Assembly (NCBI RefSeq): GCF_000237925.1
Contig: NC_031495.1
Location: 39,460,210-39,524,209, forward strand
DNA from: Schistosoma mansoni
Taxonomy: Eukaryota; Platyhelminthes; Trematoda; Strigeidida; Schistosomatidae
Reading direction: 5' to 3'
Length of the DNA stretch: 64,000 nucleotides
Part shown: positions 13,101 through 24,407 of the stretch, in pieces
Numbering within the stretch: the first letter of the stretch is position 1
How the letters are laid out: each line of letters opens with the position of its first letter
The notes under the pieces: model-generated
What the model saw: the letters and a program-made list of their open reading frames with translations, nothing else
Told to the model about the DNA's origin: nothing
Databases searched by the model: none
Program-made: the position numbers and the translations under genes

Positions 13101-16100
13101 AACAGTTCTGCTTCGCTCTGGGCACCCTAGCAGTATCACAGCCAACACATAAATCAAGCGACTTGTGTGACGCATATGCATTCGGTGCCCCTTTTTACCA
13201 ATATTTATGTTCATAGTTGAAATCATGAGTCAGTTGAATCTAGACCACCATGGAAAACTTGGAAGCACTGGACGACCCACCAGTCTCGCGCCGGAGCACT
13301 TAACCGATAGACCACTAAGCCGGCACCCAACGGTGTTAATGTCTAACTTCAACCAAACCAGGTCCTGGGTTCGAGTCTCGCGAGTGCGGTATCGTGGATG
13401 CGCACTTCTGAAGAGTCCCATAATAGGACGAAACGGCCGTCCAGTGCTTCTAGGNNNNNNNNNNNNNNNNNNNNNNNNNNNNNNNNNNNNNNNNNNNNNN
13501 NNNNNNNNNNNNNNNNNNNNNNNNNNNNNNNNNNNNNNNNNNNNNNNNNNNNNNNNNNNNNNNNNNNNNNNNNNNNNNNNNNNNNNNNNNNNNNNNNNNN
13601 NNNNNNNNNNNNNNNNNNNNNNNNNNNNNNNNNNNNNNNNNNNNNNNNNNNNNNATGTCGAGTCTGCGGCGCGCTGACCTCCATAGCTCCGTCGACCTGC
13701 CGGGGCACCAACATCCGCATCCACCCGGCACCTGGGACGTTCAACACCCGTACTCCACCGGCCTGCTGAGCCATCTACATCCGATGTCCGCCCAGCAGCC
13801 GCACGTCCCACTGCTCCTCTCCGTCGACAGCACCCGCTACAGCCAACGCCGCCCCGCCAGAACACTCCACTCGACGCCAACTCTCCACACCAGACTGCCC
13901 CAACTAGCACCTCAACTCCAGACCCGCAGCGGCGTCCGCAGAACAGCACCCTTCCTCCTCCTGGTTGGCAGCGACACCAAATGTAGTGAACAAAACAACG
14001 GTTGGGGACAATCGAATGTATTTAAGCAAAGATTACAGACTATCTCAATAAATTCTGATTACCAAACAATGAACAGTCAATTTGCAAATTAACAACCAAT
14101 TGTTTCAATCTTCACTGTTTCTTCTCTTATTCCATTGCTCATGCATTTTCCAGACGTTTGCGTTTCATTTCAGTTCTTTCCTCATCGGTCTTCTGCCAAA
14201 ATACATTCTATGTCTGACCCACACCATATACTACTTATATGGATATAAGTAGACCACACCACACTTGTTACTTTTATTAAAAATAATTTTTTTGATTACT
14301 TTGAAAGGGAACAACTACAGAAACACCAGTATATTCACTGTGGATTCTAGGTTTTCTATGGTGGTCTAGCTTCAATTGACTCATGATTTCAACTATGAAA
14401 ATACTGAAATCTCTACAAAACCCCTTCTGAACAGTATTCATGTGTTCAAATAAATAAATAAAATAACAGCTATTTAATGATAAACTTTTCATCTTACATT
14501 AAGACAAGAACACTTAAATCTCGCTGGTTATTGTTCATTCCTTTTTTTGAAAAAACGGATAGACGCTGTTAAAGTCTTAAAAATTATGACTACAAAGTTA
14601 AGAAGTGTTTTTTCAAAGGGCCTGTTTACTAAATGCCAGGAATGCAAAGGATGATAACAAGATGGGAGTATAGAGAACTGTAATCTATATTATTCTTATG
14701 ACAATTGAGGCTACGTTAATGAAAAACTGTAGTTATTTTATTCAATTAGTATTTCTTATACTTACACAGAAATTAAATAAGCATTTTCTTTAAGAAACAT
14801 TTGCACATACTTTCATCAACAAATGTATACCAGGCAAACTTTAGAATCGAAAGGATTAAACCACTTTCTCACGAAATAACTCACTCCTAAAGGCGAGAAA
14901 AGGAGAATATTAGGTAGAATTCTACTCCGCCTTTCTGTAGTATTGTAGAATACTAATATTCAATTACGTGTCCTCGTGGAACGACCGTGTGAGAAATGCT
15001 GAGGTTGGAGTAGGGTATAAAGACGGTAGATCGGTTGTGAATCTTCATCAGGTGAAGTGGTTTGGAGATGTAATGCTTACAACTAACCACAATCTATTCC
15101 GATAAGCCATGTTAGCTGGTGCAGAAGCAGATCGGGATGAATCTAGACATCCTATATATATATATATATGGTGATTTTACGTTGCCTTTAACTGAGCAAC
15201 CTGCGAACGCTTCTGTTAGAGGATACCACTTTGTTCGTTATAGTTGACTAAGGTATAAAAATTTGAAGTAAATACTACATGCTGCTTTGATACAATTCCT
15301 AAAAGGTTTTCAACTTCATATTCTTTTAACTAAATAGCTGTAGCTAAGTGATGGGGCATATACAAGCAGAAAGTTGAACAATAAATGCTAGATTTTTAAA
15401 ATAACATTTTTCAAGTTATATGAAGTCAAAAATAATAGAACTATATAAACGCTGGCCACATTGACTAGTCAATATGACTTCTAAATAAGAAGTCCAATTC
15501 AGCATTTTTTTTCTACATACCTCTTCACCACAAAATAAAATTTATCTGACCAAAAATCGATACGGTAATTAGAATTCTATCATTAAAGCAAATATAATAA
15601 AAATAACTATTGACGTATAACGACTAAATTGAGGAACCTTGAACTATAGTATCAGCAATAATGAACCTTATTGTTCAATCTTCACTGTAAACCGTAAAAA
15701 TAATTCCTTTTTCATATTAGAAACATAATAAAATGGTGGTGATAATGAATAATCATACCTAAGTTGAGAAGCAGACACATCCAGTTCAATATGGCGACAA
15801 GAACGTGAACTTTTATGATACAATTCTTGATTAACAGCGACAGAAGCATAGAAATAATTGTCGTTTTCATATGGTCTAAAATTAAAATCACGTCGTATGA
15901 ATAACATAATAAGTCTAAAAAATTATGGCACTAACTTCTTTTTTATCTTTGCGATTTATTAATCGGTCTGCATAGATTACAAACGGAAAGTTTGAATAAA
16001 CAACGTAATGTTTTAAACAACATCAGTTACTTTTAAAATGTCAAAAACAACGCTAATAAAATGTTATACTAATTCTGAATAAGTTTTAAGATCACATAAA

Positions 16101-19100
16101 CTGTGGAATTACAGATGAAAAACGTGATATATTTTAGCTTTACAAGTCAATGACAATTGTTGAAGTATTATCTAAAGCCTAAGAGAAAACATTGGTCTAT
16201 TAATAAGGTGAACCTAGAAAAGCTGTTCAACACGTGGATTTCTACGTTATTCAACAAAGTTGTGTGAGTTATTCTGAGTTCAGCTAACCCTTAGTCACAC
16301 TTCAGTTACTCACTTTCCTCAAACAAAATGTAGTCCTTTAACCCTTAGTAAAGTTAAAAAGGCTGTAAGTAACCGAAAGCAAAGAGGAGCATCAGGGCCT
16401 GATGGACTAACACCTGAGACTTTTAAGGATGGTGGTTCAGCTTCGGCAGTTATACTAACCGAAATCTTAGCTAAAATCTAGGAACTAGACGTCATCCCAC
16501 CTAGCTGGTCTCTATCGCTGATCGTCTCAGTTCATAAAAATGGACGAAAGCCCTCTTGTGACAATCACAGAGGAATCACTTTAATTCATATAGTGTCTAA
16601 AATGTTAGCCTCAATAATACTTCGACGTCTGACTAGAGCCCGTGAAGAACAAACCCAAGAAAAACAGGCTAGTTTTAGATCTGGACGTGGATGTATAGAC
16701 CGAATATCTACGCTTCGGCAGATTCTGGAACATAGACAAACTTTCCGACGTCCAACTGTAGTTGTATTTATTGACATTAGGGTAGCGTTCGACTAAATTG
16801 ACCGTGAGGTTCTATGGCAGTGCCTGTCATTCAAAGGCGTACCAAAGAATTACATTAACCTTATACAGGCTCTTTACTCGAAGTGGATACTTCAAGGGAT
16901 GTTCGTCAGGATTGTCCGCTTCCTCCATTTATATTTAACTTTGTCATAGACATCTTTTCAGAGATAACACTTTCATCGTCTGACTTTTTAGGGATTGATC
17001 TTCTACCAGGAGATTCACTTTTTGACTTCAAATACGCAGATATGATTCTCTTTGGCGAAGACGCTGATGAAATTCAGCTTTCTGACCATCTTAAGCAACA
17101 ATATGGTCATGCTTCGGATGCGGTTTTGTCCGTCCAAATGTAAAATATTACTCCAGGATTACTAACTTGTTGGAGTGATTCATCTTTATTTAACAGATGT
17201 TTGAGATCATTGAATTCCAAGTTTCGAAGAATGTAAATCATAAGCAACGTATAAAACAAAGCCACATATAGTATTTAAAATCCCTACTATTAATCGAACA
17301 CAAATCTGATAGATTTTATAATTTTCAGCTATCAAAACTCTGAAGAACGTTCAGATATAAAATGGAAATGATAGTTATTTGATGTATCTAACCAACAGCA
17401 TTACAAATAAACTACTAAACCATGCCCCCCCCGCGTAATAACGTAAAATATTTGCACCAATTTATTAGGCTCAGTATGTTAAACATACCGTCTACTTTTT
17501 AGATTAGCGTAAAAGTCACTTTACATTAGAGGATTTGATATCGCTTTCATTTTGTCCAAACTTTCCTTGCATTATTACTTTTATTTAACGACACAGCAAG
17601 GTGAAAGTTGAAATGATGTCTATCGGCATAGTATACAACAATGTCAGAATGGGATTAATAACATTTTTCTAGGCATTTAGAAATAAAAATACAAGTCATT
17701 GTTTGTAAAACCTGTGTAATTTGACAATATTACTTACAAGTAATCATTATTTTGTCAGATAATTTATCTGCTCGTATTTTACTGTCTACGAAGGACTTAA
17801 CTTCCTTTAATCGGTTATTGTTTGTCAGAGTACATAAAAGCAGTCATTTTACTTCTACTTTGCAATAAAAAACCACTGATTGTTGATAGTTTCACTTTGA
17901 AAGCAACAATTTGAAGAACGAGACACAGTAACCAGAAAAACAAAATATCTGAGTGCACAATCATTTTCAATAACTTCATCATTATGCTTCACAAATAAAA
18001 CATTTCGGGTGTAGTTAAACCTTAACCGAACAAACGTTCATTATTTTCAGCATATAGTAGTTTAATTAACTTCCTCATGTATGTGTTATTTTGCAACTGT
18101 AATACAAGAATTATAAAAACACGGGGCAAACTCGCCAAGGGATGTCATTCCCCCCAAGATTGCAGGTACACCTTGCAGACAAGTCCCAAGTAGCACGAAA
18201 CCCAAGTTCATATTTTTCTGTTGAATACCTTAAACCGCCACCTTACATACACATAACCCTAATAACTGATGAAGAAGTTAATGAATACAACTATCCACTT
18301 AATCGATATTTTTTTCATTTTACATATTTGTTCAATGTCATTTATTGTAAAACTGTGTGAATATACATTTTTTCAAGTTAGGACCATCTTCTATTATGTT
18401 TTTATTTCGCTAATGATGCCAAAACTAATCTGTCATTATGGACATCAAAAAACTGCGAATATACATGGTATTTACCATGAATTTTTGTCCGAAAAAGTTA
18501 GTCTACAATGATTTTCAATTAACGAACTGAGAAAGCTAAGAATATACATGTTGCGCAAGAAGTGCATGTGCAAGCAAGACTACGAATTAATTTAATTTGG
18601 AAATTGAGATCACTAAACTTCAACTCAGAGTTGTGAAAACAATGCGCTGGCAGAGACCGGATGGTCCTAGGTTCTGTCTTTGACTTTGTCGCGTACGTGT
18701 CAACACTGCCGAGTTTTTATAAACCAGAACGAACGCGATAGCTGTCCAGCACTTCCTAGTGACTCTCCAGCTGATGTCAACACGTGATGAAAACTACCAC
18801 AAATCGATCTTACCTTTGGAAACAACTCAATTTATAATTAGTTTTATTTCGTAGTTATTCTGAAAATCATTTGTGTTATCATTCGATAGTGAAAGATACA
18901 AAATTATTCTTTAGTGACGACAGCAACGGCTTAAGTCTGCTTTAGAAGGATACCCTGATGCAAATTAGTAATAAACAGCTTAAATTTAATATTTTGCAAT
19001 CCTGAGTCTGAATGGTTATGAACAACTTTAGTGCTTAAAAATGAAAACTTACAACGTTTCCTTAACGTGAGCCTTATTTATAAACATATTCACAAAGTGC

Positions 19101-22100
19101 GAAACAAGTGGGACATTCCAGTTAAAACGTTTTAAAGAGTACATTCGTTTATATTGCTTATTTAAGTAATTTCTATCATGGTCATTTAGATCAAAAAAGT
19201 CGATCAATAACGAAGTTAAGTGACTCCTCCAATTCAAAAACGTAGATTCTAATTCATTCACTTCATCTCCCAAAGTCAATGTTTGTAAACGTTTACCCCC
19301 ATGTTGAATAAGCAAACGGTCGATTGACTTTCCAACAGCATTGAAATACGTATACATACTGTTGCCCAACCCGAAAACCTATAATGAGATAGGATTTTAA
19401 AGTTTTCAAAAATTAGACAAATAAGGATTTTGTCCATGAAAATTTATATCTACAACCAATTACTTTTACATATGTTCATTATTTAATGCACAGTAGAGAT
19501 TTCTACAGAGATCTATAAGCCTCAATGACATTTACGCCAGAGGTCATACTGAAACACTAAAAGTTAGTAAACTTATGAAGAACATAGAACTTTAAAACAG
19601 CTTTTCACAACTTTGAGGTTAAATCACAATTTCTGTGAAATGCCAACACTTTTAAACTTAGTGAAAATGAAAGCAAACCTCTAGTTATCAATATTGACGG
19701 CAACTTCATATCAATAACCACAATTCATAATCATACCGTTAGTCAATAAATGGAAAAGCTGTATTTCAGAGTGGTTTTTATCCGTTCAGATCACACAGCT
19801 GAGTTTTCTGGAATAATCAAAGATCAGGGTTTTTCAATTCTGCGACTAATAACTGAGGCTAAAATAAGAAACTTAGTAAGTGTTATATTGTATGATACCT
19901 TTATAATTGCACTTGATGGTAATCATCAATCCACAGCTTAATATTGAAATTTACGTCATTTGAACATTATTCTTTTCCAAGTAGCAAACTAGTTAATTAA
20001 TATTTCGCACCATAGTCTCATAATGAGTAGAGTGAAAAAAATCTTCAATTATATAGCGGCTAACAGCTGGTCAACTAATCACACAATACTGCATGAACTT
20101 GTATACCACCAAACTCAACTTGACTGAGACTTGTCAATACGCGGTCAGACAAGCTTCGTTACAAGCAATATTTGGATTAACATCCTTTTAAGGTTCTAAG
20201 GAGTTATAACTAATCGACAAACACAAGTCTTAACAATTTCTTTGTAGTGCTTAAGTATTAAAATAATTCTGACCAACAACTACATATTCTGCGTTATTTA
20301 ATATCTTTATAGTAAAACCCAATACTTTACACCGGCATCCTGAAAGATAAAAATAACAACTTATGCATAACAATGATTAGTAAATACTAAGAGTATTACC
20401 GCAAAACGTAGGTTATCCAACTTCTGGTAAGAATTCTTTAGATTATCCATAAATTGTCGGGCACTATCTGTTGGTTCACCTTCACCATAAGTTGCAACAA
20501 CGAATAATGCTACGCAGTTGTCCAGCATAGACAAATTTACTAATATTTCCTAATAGAATAAATAAAGTTCTAACGTTATATATGAAAGACTGTAAAATGA
20601 ACTTCAGCAGAACTATAAAACAGAATAAATCTCAAATACTCAAGCTGGTAAACGTATTAACATATTAACTAAATCAGTCAGTTAGTCACAACGTAGAACT
20701 TCGTACGTACGTACATCAGTTCGAGTTGCCATACCACATTAGCACAGAGATGCAATTGTCGATTCAAATCCCATAGTGGTAGAAGTAGTAATCCAAAAGA
20801 TCAGGGTTTGAAGATGTTATTCAAGGAATATAATCCAATGAAATAAATTTGAAAAGATAAAAAAAGATAGGGACATGAAGAATTCAGAGGATTAGAATTT
20901 GGCAGAGCACAAAGAGTGGATGCACCTTCGTCATTGCAAACGATCTTGAGCCATGTCATTCAAGGTCTCTAACCATCAGTTGTTATCATCTCGCGGATCC
21001 TAACCAGGTAGTCTACACCTACCAACATGGCTCAGTCCACTTGTCAGTGACTTCATGGATTTGTGCACGTTCTGGTCTGACCGCCCCTAGCTTTTTTCCA
21101 CCCTACTCCTACACCATAAAACACCGCACGTCGGTGGTTGGGCATACGTAACACGTGTCCCAGCCATCTCCACTGATAAAGTTTCAATACCTCATCAATC
21201 GATTTGCCATTCTGACCTAGTACCCGTTTCCTAACAACTGCATTACTTACCCGGTGGTCCCAGGATATACGAGCAATGCTTCAGAGACACCTATGATCGA
21301 ATACTAGCAGCCTACGAATACCCTCTACTCTTACCGACCATGTTTCACTACCATAAAGTAGGACGGAACGAACTGCTGCACAGCTAACCCGTCCTTTGGT
21401 TGCTAGACGGATATCTCGCCTACACCATAAATGACGCAAGTTGGCAAAAGCTAGACGAGCCTTCAGTATCCGTGCTGAGATTTCGTCACACACCAGACCA
21501 CAAGGGCTGATGGGACTCCCAAGATAAGTGAAGCGGTTGATACAATCAACTACTTCACTCCCTATCATCAGTTCGGGTGTCGATGCAACCCAATCCTGAA
21601 GTAACACTTTGTATTTCGAGGGGGACAATCGCATCCTGAAGACGCCTGTATTGTTGCTTATAGTGGTCAGAAGACTGCATTTTGTCAGCGTCTTCACCAA
21701 ATAGAACTATGTCATCGGCGTATTCCGAGTCAACAAGTGAATCTCCCGGTAGTTCAGCTCCTGGAGATTTAGATGATGAAAGTGTTATCTCTAAAAGAAT
21801 GTCAACGACAAAGTTAAACAAGAATGGAGAGAGTGGACAGCCCTGACGAACACCACTTGAGGAAATATTAACTAATGTAACTCACTGACCAAGTTATATC
21901 TACTCCAACTTAAATCACATTTTCCAGCAAAAGAGCTAATGATATTGTCTGCCACACTGAAAAAGGAAAAAGTGGTTGAAACCCACGACTCTATGGTTTA
22001 AAGTTGAGTGGTTTAACCACCAAGTTACGTTAAATGAAACAAAAGCTTATTCAGTTCAAAACAACACACATAAATTACATTTTAAGTAAAGTAGGTTTAA

Positions 22101-24407
22101 TCAAAGTAATTATAAAATTAGCGGTCGTATTTTCTGTAAATTGTAGTAGCAATTACATAAAGTATGGGAATTACGAACGACAACATGTACACTATCTTCG
22201 GAATTACTGGTAGTAGTCAGTATGCTAAAAAGATATTCTCAAACTGAGATGTATAACGAAGACGTAAATCATGGAAATTTTACGGTAACTATCAAAAAGA
22301 AATGATATTACACAATTTTTCACAATAGAAATGTAAAATCTGGTACTAGATTATACTGGCTATCCGCAAAGTTGTTTTCTATATACCAAGACCACACATA
22401 CATACATAAATCCGTAAATAACCTGTTGATTGTCATATACGCTCAATAAGGACTGCATTACATTTGGTTTCGAATGAAATTACCAAGTAACTTAAAAGAG
22501 AATAAACAGTCAGTCAGCTACAACGTAGGACCAGGCACATATATGCATCGGTCCAAGTTGCCATACCTCGTTAGGAAAACAAGATGAACACCAAATTCAT
22601 AGAAGTAATTAATTTAGTGGTGGTAATATATAAAAGATTGTATATAAGGATATAGTACAGGGAGAAAGACAGGTATGAAGCAATTTTAATCTCTTAGTTT
22701 AAGGAAAGATAAAGAGTGTATACACCTACGCCATTGTGAACGGTTCTGAGCCATGTCACCCAAAGTCTCCAACCACTGGTTACGATAGTCACGCGGACCC
22801 CAACCAAGTAGTCTGCATCTACCAACATGGCTCAGATTGGAAGTTAGTTACTTCAAGCACTTATGCCACGTTTTGGTTTGGCCGCCCGCAACTCTCTTCC
22901 AACCATCCCCAATACTAGTCAGCATTGCACTTTGTGGTAATCGGTGTTCAGGCACATGTAACACGTAGCCCAACTATCTCAGTTGATGATGATTCGCAAC
23001 CTCACCAACTAGAATAAACAGATAAAACCCCTTTCTATTGACACGGTTATTTCGTTCACTTTGTTGTAGGAAATGAAATATTATGTTTATGGTACAAGAG
23101 GGACAGTTCTAAAATAATCATGTGATACAAAAAACATTACAGTAGTTCCTACTGTTAATTAAATGAAGCATAATCCAACCTGTAATATAACCGGTATTCT
23201 GTTATAGTTATGTAACAAGAACCAATTAAATGATGAGACATCTAACTATGTAATAAATATATACTAAATGCTTTAATCGGGTAAAGAAACATTTAAAACT
23301 GAAAAGTGGATTGAATAAACGAGAATAAATGACCACATACGCCTTTCGCAAGCAAAACAACTTTGAGGCTCTTGTATTTTTTCAAGGAGAAAAAAAGAAA
23401 TCAAAAGTGACAGTCAATAGATTTTGACGAATATTACGAAGAAAGATAAACGTCTGACTCTTAGAATGTGTGAAATTGAGAAGCTAAGTTATTAAAGGAA
23501 CAACACAATACCGAATTTTTGGTTCCTCTTATTTTCTTTCATCATAAAAATGCCTTAAGTAAACGCATAACGAGTGGAAGGAACCATAAACAAAAATTTG
23601 GTCGACTTTACTTTTTAATTTTAACTTATCCGTCAGGTTACGAGCCACATTTGGAGTGTGAGGGCTGATCACATTACGCTGTTCTTCAAGCCGAAATAGA
23701 TTAGAAGCTCAGACTGAAAGTTGATAGTCTTAGCCAATAACCCACTAAGTAAAGCTAAGAACAAAACTGATTAGATCAAGTCCAAACAGTGAACTAAGAA
23801 ACGAGTGCTTAGAAGGAAACTCCGTATTTTTTTCTAGTTAGTACTATAATATACTTGTCAAGTATGATAGTATATACCCCATACAAATGAACATAACGAT
23901 AGATTAATGAACATTTGTTCGATAATACTGAATACATTTGCTGATAATTCATATATTGAGAAACTCATTTCTTCCAAAGTCTTTAAGACACCACTTTTTA
24001 TACATATCAGATGATCTAGACACTATGAGATGAAGTAACAGAAGTGATTGTATACTTGGGTCTTACCATGTTTGTTTGTCTCAAATCCATCACCAAGTTA
24101 CGTACGCCACAGTTGTGAAGATGATGACCAAGATTAATCGCGAATTTTTTAGCAGTCCCTGTCTGCGATCCGTAAAAGATAGACACTTTGATACTCTAAA
24201 TACAGTAAGCAATCCTTTGAACGAATGTCTCACGCTTCGATTCATCACTGCTAGAAGGTCTTCATGATTAGAACGTTGTGGTTTGCACTCAGCACCAATA
24301 CTATGACTCCTTTGTAAATGTTTATGTAAAATCCGCTTCAATTTATGAAAAGATGTATACAACACAACGATCACAAAAACGACAGCATAAAATTCAAAGG
24401 TATCCAT
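4144..24407 (-). CDS. POR: NADPH-cytochrome P450 reductase, complete, 11 exons
   Basis: Transfers electrons from NADPH through FAD and FMN to P450 enzymes on the ER membrane. Exons (minus strand): 24407-24234, 24195-24067, 20549-20400, 19378-19053, 15875-15759, 12767-12649, 11285-11104, 8236-8029, 6130-5918, 5349-5115, 4288-4144. All junctions are GT-AG and keep phase, giving 665 residues (human POR has 680). Seen: N-terminal membrane anchor (about 5-22); FMN loops YGSQTGTA (66-73), ATYGEG (about 120-125) and FGLGN (153-157); FAD motif RLYSISSSS (440-448); GLATNWL (474-480); NADPH motif SGTGLAP (518-524) followed by FIQER; Cys552; C-terminal TDVWK with the penultimate Trp. The first intron is only 38 nt. 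Odd points: the usual GPGTG-type motif reads ASGTG, and the protein ends in Lys after Trp. Methionine synthase reductase and nitric oxide synthase are excluded by the anchor, the domain spacing and the length. The scaffold gap lies in the intron after the fifth exon. Confidence 0.94.
9660..9812 (-). repeat. fragment of a dispersed repeat also present at 38455-39010
   Basis: Read on the minus strand, this matches the right half of the repeat at 38880-38995 (the 'gactggaataattg' / 'cagacttgcctatcat' blocks). The match is imperfect, so it is an old copy. No coding frame is visible. The family is not recognised. Confidence 0.5.
10592..10860 (+). mobile_element. 3' fragment of an RTE-clade LINE (SR2-like)
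   Basis: The translation shows the C-terminal block of the same family as the copy at 1590 (the segment around [22 protein letters not shown], then [18 protein letters not shown]). The 5' part is absent, as expected for 5' truncation on insertion. It lies in a P450 reductase intron, antisense to the gene. Confidence 0.75.
13207..13345 (-). mobile_element. Sm-alpha-like SINE copy, reversed, ribozyme part missing
   Basis: On the minus strand a tRNA-like A-box region (TAGTGGTCTATCGGTTAAG) is followed directly by the family tail (CCAGTGCTTCCAAG, GGTGGTCTAG, TGACTCATGATTTC). The segment that carries the hammerhead in the plus-strand copies is absent between them. It abuts a second copy in the opposite orientation, so the two form a head-to-head pair. 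Confidence 0.65.
13346..13454 (+). mobile_element. Sm-alpha-like SINE copy running into the scaffold gap
   Basis: Begins near the B-box (GGTTCGAGTCT) and continues through the hammerhead segment to CCAGTGCTTCTAGG, where the N run starts. The 3' tail is therefore missing from the assembly. It resembles the copy at 43633 closely. Confidence 0.75.
13402..13447 (+). ncRNA. hammerhead ribozyme in SINE
   Basis: Core elements in order: stem I 5' strand GCACTT (13402-13407), CTGAAGA (13408-13414, fits CUGANGA), stem II GTCC/GGAC with a 7-nt loop (13415-13429), GAAA (13430-13433), a tiny stem III, cleavage base C13441, and stem I 3' strand CAGTGC (13442-13447). The stem I pair next to the core is mismatched (U opposite C), so activity may be reduced. 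Self-cleaving hammerheads in schistosome Sm-alpha SINEs are established. Confidence 0.75.
13455..13654. other. scaffold gap (200 N)
   Basis: Exactly 200 Ns, so probably a fixed-size scaffolding placeholder rather than a measured gap. A SINE copy on the left and unusually GC-rich DNA on the right are both cut off by it. The join is in the right order and orientation, because P450 reductase exons 15875-15759 and 12767-12649 continue in phase across it. Confidence 0.98.
13655..13990. other. GC-rich block beside the gap, origin unknown
   Basis: Strikingly C- and G-rich compared with the AT-rich surroundings, with many CCG, CGCC and CACC words. The plus frame 13655-14092 is open for 145 codons, but the translation is rich in Pro, His, Arg and Ser and matches nothing I recognise. 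Base composition alone can keep such a frame open. It may be part of an element largely hidden in the gap. Confidence 0.4.
14320..14440 (+). mobile_element. Sm-alpha-like SINE, 3' tail only
   Basis: Matches the tail of the family (GGTGGTCTAGCTTCAATTGA, CTCATGATTTCAACTATG, then a run ending CAAAACCCCTTCT). The promoter and ribozyme segments are absent, so this is a 5'-truncated copy in a P450 reductase intron. Confidence 0.7.
14955..15155 (+). mobile_element. RTE-like LINE fragment, C-terminal domain
   Basis: The translation reads RVRNAEV, then [13 protein letters not shown] and AMLAGAEAD. This corresponds to the HRVSNSEVRHRVLG / NLHQLRWFGHVLRM block of the intact frames at 40453-41073. It is short and diverged. 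Confidence 0.6.
16330..17160 (+). mobile_element. RTE-like LINE fragment, reverse-transcriptase region
   Basis: The segments [57 protein letters not shown] and [11 protein letters not shown] belong to a LINE reverse transcriptase. After a short disrupted stretch they are followed by [18 protein letters not shown] and the remains of the YADD region ([15 protein letters not shown]). There are in-frame stops and frame changes. The endonuclease and 3' end are missing. It lies in a P450 reductase intron, antisense to the gene. Confidence 0.82.
18128..18260 (+). repeat. possible dispersed repeat
   Basis: A compositionally distinct block ('gggatgtcattcccccc' and 'ccttgcagacaagtcccaag') that looks like an interspersed repeat of flukes. 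No second copy was found in this window, so the call rests on a weak impression. Confidence 0.25.
18640..18800 (+). mobile_element. degenerate SINE of the Sm-alpha type
   Basis: A B-box-like stretch (GGTCCTAGGTTCTGTC) is followed at the right distance by CACTGCCGAG, CGAAC and GTCCAGCACTTCC. These align loosely with the SINE B-box, hammerhead core and CCAGTGCTTCC tail. The catalytic core is eroded and I do not call a ribozyme here. Confidence 0.4.
20676..21890 (-). mobile_element. RTE-like LINE, 3' half, reversed
   Basis: On the minus strand: [38 protein letters not shown] (the catalytic YADD is present), [30 protein letters not shown] and [20 protein letters not shown]. The C-terminal region and the family 3' tail follow. 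It is in the same orientation as the P450 reductase gene, within the intron between exons ending 24067 and 20549. Frame breaks separate the pieces and the 5' part is missing. Confidence 0.85.
22495..23025 (-). mobile_element. RTE-like LINE, C-terminal end and 3' tail, reversed
   Basis: The minus-strand translation shows the terminal domain ([22 protein letters not shown], DMAQNRSQW) and the family 3' tail starting at 22505. It is a second, more strongly 5'-truncated copy in the same intron. Confidence 0.75.
24196..24233 (-). other. 38-nt micro-intron of P450 reductase
   Basis: Donor GTGAGAC after codon 58 and acceptor TTACTGTATTTAG. Removing it joins ...NRS to [14 protein letters not shown] in phase and brings the FMN motif into frame. 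Unspliced reading gives a 105-codon decoy that loses the motif. Confidence 0.85.

Larger units (their letters stand above)
4289..24066 (-). other. P450 reductase introns, unassigned parts
   Basis: Ten introns separate the exons. The long stretches 4289-5114, 5350-5917, 6131-8028, 8237-9659, 9813-10591, 11286-12648, 12768-13206, 13991-14319, 15156-15758, 15876-16329, 17161-18127, 19379-20399 and 23026-24066 hold no further exon or mobile element that I recognise. They are AT-rich with scattered short AT and ATA runs (for example near 8770-8800 and 15158-15170). Recognised repeats inside the introns are listed separately. Confidence 0.5.

Noticed and set aside
13262-13345. A tRNA gene (A- and B-box-like sequence)
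   Set aside because: No acceptor-stem pairing or anticodon arm can be formed, and the boxes belong to two oppositely oriented SINE copies.
13230-13949. 239-codon minus-strand frame and several overlapping frames across the N run
   Set aside because: Frames through 200 Ns are artefacts: Ns cannot produce stops. The real parts lie in SINE and GC-rich DNA.
15155-15172. TA dinucleotide run as a notable microsatellite
   Set aside because: Too short and commonplace in this AT-rich genome.
24090-24407. 105-residue unspliced membrane protein
   Set aside because: Only the first 58 codons are coding. The rest reads through a 38-nt micro-intron and out of the P450 reductase frame.
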